A model generated the notes under the pieces. The model saw nothing but the letters and a program-made list of their open reading frames with translations. It did no database searches and was not told the origin of the DNA. From the NCBI RefSeq assembly GCF_024648825.1, contig NZ_JANBBE010000001.1, positions 124,001 through 188,000 on the forward strand: a stretch of 64,000 nucleotides of DNA, read 5' to 3'. Shown here piece by piece: positions 60,722 through 64,000 of the stretch. Both the position numbers and the translations under genes were made by a program. Within the stretch, counting starts at the first letter, position 1; each line of letters starts with the position of its first letter. The stretch is from Lentzea californiensis. Lineage in GTDB: Bacteria; Actinomycetota; Actinomycetes; Mycobacteriales; Pseudonocardiaceae.

Positions 60722-61107
60722 GGCAGGTCCTCCGGTCCGAACGCGTCCGGCAGCACCGACGACATCGGCAGGATCCCGGACGGCGTGTCGACCAGGCAGT
60801 CACGGCCGCCGAGCTCGTAGAGCACCTGACGGCACCGGCCGCACGGCATCAGCAGCTCGCCGGCACCGGAACGACAGGCCACCGCGACGAACCGGCCGCC
60901 GCCCGTGAGCTGCAGCTGACCGGCCATCGCGCACTCGGCGCAGAGACCCACGCCGTACGAGGCGTTCTCGACGTTGCAACCCGTCACGATGCGGCCGTCG
61001 TCGCACAACGCCGCGGAACCGACCTGCAGCCCCGAGTACGGGCAGTGGGCGAACGACGCCGCCTCCACCGCCCGTGCCCGCAGCAGGTCCCAGTCGACGT
61101 CAGCCAC
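60718..61107 (-). CDS. cdd: Cytidine deaminase
   Basis: This small zinc enzyme turns (deoxy)cytidine into (deoxy)uridine. The 129-residue protein has GCNVENASYG (residues 43-52, nucleoside binding), LCAEC (zinc Cys56 and catalytic Glu58) and MPCGRC (zinc Cys89 and Cys92), the tetrameric CDA type with three Cys ligands. It overlaps the upstream permease by 8 bp and deoA by 4 bp. Confidence 0.97.
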   Translation of the reverse strand: MADVDWDLLRARAVEAASFAHCPYSGLQVGSAALCDDGRIVTGCNVENASYGVGLCAECAMAGQLQLTGGGRFVAVACRSGAGELLMPCGRCRQVLYELGGRDCLVDTPSGILPMSSVLPDAFGPEDLP

Positions 61108-62353
61108 GGCGGTACACCAGACCGTCGGCGGCCGGCATTCGCAACCGTTGCGATGCCACGGCGAGCACGGCCAGCGTCACCATGTGCGGCGCGTAGGACA
61201 CGAACTCGCTGGGGATCTCGTCGAGGCTGATGTACAGCAGGTACATCAGCACGGCGACCGCGATGGCCGCGGCCGCGGAGAACCACTTGCGGCGGAAGAG
61301 CTGCCACACCACGATCACGCCGAGCAGCAGCACGACGCCGTAGACCAGCGCCAGCACCGTCTCGCCACCCGAGCGCAGCTGCAGGCCGTCGGCGTAGCCG
61401 AACAGCGCCGCACCACCCAGCAGGCCACCGGGCCGCCAGTTGCCGAAGATCATCGCGGCGAGGCCGATGTAACCGCGGCCGCCGGTCTGGCCCTCCAGGT
61501 AGGACAGCTGGCCGGGGTTGAGCACCAGCGCGGCGCCGCCCAGACCGGCCAGACCACCGGAGACGATCACGGCGACGTACTTGTGGAAGTACACCTTCAC
61601 GCCCAGCGAGTCCGCCGCGTGCGGGTTCTCGCCGACCGAGCGCAGGCGCAGGCCGAAGCGGGTGCGCCAGAGCAGCCAGTACGACAGCGGCAGCAGCAGG
61701 ATCGCGATCATCGTCAGCGGCGAGACACCGGTGACGAGGCCGCGCAGGATGCCCGCGACGTCCGAGATGAACAGGCGCTGGTCGGCTTCGAGCTCGCCGA
61801 GCCAGTCACCGAGGCCCGCCGCCGAGAACGTGTCGAACGACTGGACCGGCGGCGACTGCCGCGGGTTGTTCGACAGCGGCAGGAAGATCAGCGTCGACAG
61901 GTACTTCGTCAGGCCGGCACCGAGCAGGTTGATCGCCACACCGGAGACGATGTGGTTCACGCCGAACGTGACGGTGGCGATCGCGTGCAGCAGGCCACCC
62001 AGCGAACCGAACACGACGGCCGCGACGAGAGCGGCCCACGGGCCCCACTGGTAGCCGGCCCACGCCGCGCCCCAGGTGCCCATGATCATCATGCCTTCGA
62101 GGCCGATGTTGACCACGCCGGCGCGTTCCGCCCACAGGCCGCCGAGACCGGCGAGCAGGATCGGCAGCGCGAGCCGGACCGCCGTCTGGGTCGTGCCCGA
62201 CGACGTCAGCTGCGGGAAGTTCGTCTGGTACGAGGTGATCGAGAGCAACGCGATCGCACCCGCCACACCGAGCATCGCCACGGCCCAGCCGGGCACCTTG
62301 CGCTTGCGAGGCGCCGCCGGGATGTGCGGCTTCTCCTCCAACGTCGAGATCAC
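61100..62353 (-). CDS. Nucleoside ABC transporter permease (second)
   Basis: The 417-residue membrane protein of the BPD_transp_2 family has about nine to ten hydrophobic segments and the family's GLEGMMIMGTWGAAWAGY and LRSVGENPHAADSLGV motifs (EAA-like loop). It matches NupQ/YufQ-type permeases that import nucleosides with a BmpA-type lipoprotein. A 40-residue N-terminal cytoplasmic extension is rich in Pro/Lys. It overlaps the other permease gene as ATGA. Confidence 0.93.
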   Translation of the reverse strand: MISTLEEKPHIPAAPRKRKVPGWAVAMLGVAGAIALLSITSYQTNFPQLTSSGTTQTAVRLALPILLAGLGGLWAERAGVVNIGLEGMMIMGTWGAAWAGYQWGPWAALVAAVVFGSLGGLLHAIATVTFGVNHIVSGVAINLLGAGLTKYLSTLIFLPLSNNPRQSPPVQSFDTFSAAGLGDWLGELEADQRLFISDVAGILRGLVTGVSPLTMIAILLLPLSYWLLWRTRFGLRLRSVGENPHAADSLGVKVYFHKYVAVIVSGGLAGLGGAALVLNPGQLSYLEGQTGGRGYIGLAAMIFGNWRPGGLLGGAALFGYADGLQLRSGGETVLALVYGVVLLLGVIVVWQLFRRKWFSAAAAIAVAVLMYLLYISLDEIPSEFVSYAPHMVTLAVLAVASQRLRMPAADGLVYRRG

Positions 62354-63423
62354 GCCGCACCTCCGACAGTTCCGAGCTCACGGCCGACGCGACGCTGCTC
62401 CGAGGCGAGCTCGAAGCGGCGCACCACCTCGTAGGCGACGACGACCGACAGGACGATCGAGCCCTGCATGATGGTGACGATCTCCCTGGGCACACCGACG
62501 TTGTCGAGCGCGAGGCCCGACTTGTCGAGGAACGCCCAGAGCAGAGCGCCGAACGCGATGCCGCCGGGGTGGTTGCGGCCGAGCAGCGCGATCGCGATGC
62601 CCGAGAAGCCGATGCCGGCGGTGAAGTTCAGGCTGAACGTGTGGTCGCGGCCGAGCAGTTCCGGCAGCGAGATCAGGCCCGCGATGGCGCCCGAGAGCAG
62701 CATCGAGACCAGGATCATCTTCTTGGCGTTGACGCCACCGGCCGACGCGGCCGTGGACGACTCGCCGGACGCGCGCAGCTCGAAGCCGAAGCGCGTCTTG
62801 TTCATCATGATCCAGTAGCCGATGCCGAGGGCGATGGCCACGAAGATGAAGCCGAACATGGTGCCGGAGCCGCCGAACGAGATGCCGGGCATCCAGCCGC
62901 TCTCCGGGATCTCCGGGGTGCGGATGTTGTTGCCCCGCAGCTCACCGAAGACGTCGCGGCGGATCAGGTAGGCGGACAGGCCGATCGCCAGGCCGTTCAT
63001 CATGATCGTCGAGATGACCTCGTTGACGCCTCGCGTCACCTTGAGGATCGCGGGGATCGAGGCCCAGGCGGCACCGGCGAGCGCGGCCGCGATGATGATC
63101 ACCATCGTGTGGATGCCGGTGGGCAGCGCGATCGAGCCGCCGACCACGGCCGCCACGACGGCCGCGACGCGGTACTGGCCCTCGACACCGATGTTGAACA
63201 GGTTCATCTGGAACCCGATCGCCACCGCGAGCGCCGCGATGTAGTAGATGCCCGTCGAGTTGAGGATGTCGACGAGCGTCGTGCCCTTGCCGACCTGCGA
63301 CACCATCGCACCGAACGCGCTGAGCGGGTTCGCGCCGGAGATGATGAGCGCGACTCCGCACAACAGCAGTGAGAAGACGATCGCCAACGCGGGCGGCAGG
63401 AGTTTGCCGCGCAGGTGTCCCAT
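62350..63423 (-). CDS. Nucleoside ABC transporter permease (first)
   Basis: The 357-residue membrane protein is homologous to the second permease and to NupP/YufP. It has ISGANPLSAFGAMVSQVGKG near the start and the loop FELRASGESSTAASAGGVNA that contacts the ATPase. About nine helices are expected. Its ATG shares a base with the ATPase gene's stop (TGATG). With the partial ATPase it forms the importer whose substrate is inferred from cdd and deoA downstream. Confidence 0.93.
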   Translation of the reverse strand: MGHLRGKLLPPALAIVFSLLLCGVALIISGANPLSAFGAMVSQVGKGTTLVDILNSTGIYYIAALAVAIGFQMNLFNIGVEGQYRVAAVVAAVVGGSIALPTGIHTMVIIIAAALAGAAWASIPAILKVTRGVNEVISTIMMNGLAIGLSAYLIRRDVFGELRGNNIRTPEIPESGWMPGISFGGSGTMFGFIFVAIALGIGYWIMMNKTRFGFELRASGESSTAASAGGVNAKKMILVSMLLSGAIAGLISLPELLGRDHTFSLNFTAGIGFSGIAIALLGRNHPGGIAFGALLWAFLDKSGLALDNVGVPREIVTIMQGSIVLSVVVAYEVVRRFELASEQRRVGRELGTVGGAA

Positions 63424-64000
63424 CAGTTCTCGCCTTCCTCGACGACAGCGGTCTCCTGGACCGCTGCGCTCGTGCTGCCCGCGCCCGTCATCGCACTGCC
63501 GAGGTCCTCGGGCGTGACGGTGCTCGGGTCGGCGTCGGCCACCAGGCGTCCGCGCAGCATGACCTTGATCGTGTCCGACAGGCCGATGAGCTCGTCCAGG
63601 TCGGCGGAGATCAGCAGCACGGCGAGACCGGCGGCGCGGGCGCGCTTGATCTCGTCCCAGATCAACGCCTGCGCGCCGACGTCCACACCGCGGGTCGGGT
63701 GCGACGCGATCAGCAGCACCGGGTCGCCGGACAGTTCGCGGCCGACGACGAGCTTCTGCTGGTTGCCACCGGACAGCGCGGCTGCGGGCACGTCGATGCC
63801 GGGCGTGCGGACGTCGAAGTCCGCGACGATCCGCTCGGTGTCCTTCTTCGCGCCGTCGGTGTCGAGCCAGATGCCCTTGGCGGTCGGCCTGCGGGTCTGG
63901 TAGCCGAGGATCCGGTTGTACCAGAGGGGTTGCGTGAGCAGCAGGCCGTGGCGGTGGCGGTCCTCGGGCACGTACCCGATGCCCGCCTCGCGCCGGGCCA
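63423..64000 (-). CDS. Nucleoside ABC transporter ATPase (5' part outside window)
   Basis: Only the last 192 codons are inside the window. They contain GIGYVPEDRHRHGL, signature LSGGNQQKLVVGREL, a Walker B-like VLLIASHPTRGVD (the Asp/Glu of Walker B replaced by Ser-His, as is usual in the second half of these fused ATPases) and ISADLDELIGLSD. This is the second nucleotide-binding domain of a two-domain NupO/RbsA-like ATPase. The C-terminus ends in an acidic tail. It is the upstream gene of the permeases, cdd and deoA. Confidence 0.92.
   Translation of the reverse strand, partial: ARREAGIGYVPEDRHRHGLLLTQPLWYNRILGYQTRRPTAKGIWLDTDGAKKDTERIVADFDVRTPGIDVPAAALSGGNQQKLVVGRELSGDPVLLIASHPTRGVDVGAQALIWDEIKRARAAGLAVLLISADLDELIGLSDTIKVMLRGRLVADADPSTVTPEDLGSAMTGAGSTSAAVQETAVVEEGEN

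Overview
The window is high-GC chromosomal DNA of a filamentous actinomycete, most probably of the order Pseudonocardiales (Lentzea/Saccharothrix/Actinosynnema-like). The evidence is gene content: PPE-like, EspG-like and EspC-like ESX (type VII) genes outside a full ESX locus, a mycothiol-dependent DinB-superfamily enzyme, class F sortases, DUF1707 and DUF3558 proteins, mutA-mutB-meaB, frequent GTG starts and pervasive 1-4 bp ATGA/GTGA overlaps. No rRNA, tRNA, CRISPR array or insertion sequence was recognised. The genus is an inference.

Layout. 1-4.7 kb: an acyl-CoA carboxylase alpha chain followed by small membrane, HAD-like, GNAT and DUF3558 lipoprotein genes. 4.7-7.1 kb: an ESX substrate cassette (PE-like, PPE-like, EspG-like). 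7.2-11.2 kb: a gamma-glutamylcyclotransferase, an LpdA-type quinone reductase, and a cell-surface trio of two class F sortase-like lipoproteins around a secreted Ig-like protein. 11.3-15.5 kb: glycerol use (glpK, glpF, divergent glpD). 15.6-18.1 kb: two coupled M20 amidohydrolases. 18.3-23.5 kb: the methylmalonyl-CoA mutase operon mutA-mutB-meaB, which with the carboxylase at the left end outlines propionyl-CoA/methylmalonyl-CoA metabolism. 23.6-27.7 kb: a membrane Ser/Thr kinase, purine nucleoside phosphorylase and a phosphohexomutase. 27.7-33.8 kb: methyltransferase, flavodoxin, AKR with its MerR regulator, a Doc/RHH toxin-antitoxin pair, TetR and a secreted GH18 chitinase. 33.8-43.3 kb: upp, a mycothiol/DinB enzyme, an oxidoreductase, DUF1707-LiaF, a NodB-GT2 fusion, deoC and a split ALDH16-like pair. 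43.4-48.9 kb: a two-component system divergent from an FtsX-type ABC exporter, then VanZ. 49.2-54.0 kb: SUKH protein, EspC-like protein, NlpC/P60 hydrolase, two YbaB-like proteins, an acidic conserved protein and two deletion scars. 54.8-64 kb: add, a long coiled-coil protein, a second Ser/Thr kinase, and the nucleoside uptake/salvage operon (ABC transporter, cdd, deoA).

Nucleoside salvage recurs throughout (punA, a phosphohexomutase, upp, deoC, add, cdd, deoA, nucleoside ABC transporter). Together these could take up nucleosides, deaminate them, split them to base plus pentose-1-phosphate, convert the pentose phosphate and re-use the base.

The most notable items are: a class F sortase paralogue whose catalytic His is replaced by Arg, next to an intact sortase and a secreted protein with a vestigial sorting motif; a cluster of consensus DnaA boxes far from any recognisable origin genes; a 55-bp near-perfect palindrome present twice between convergent genes; a scar that removed the 5' ends of two divergent genes at once; a coiled-coil protein with eleven consecutive 11-residue repeats beside a kinase; and a Doc toxin lacking key motif residues but with an apparently intact antitoxin operator.
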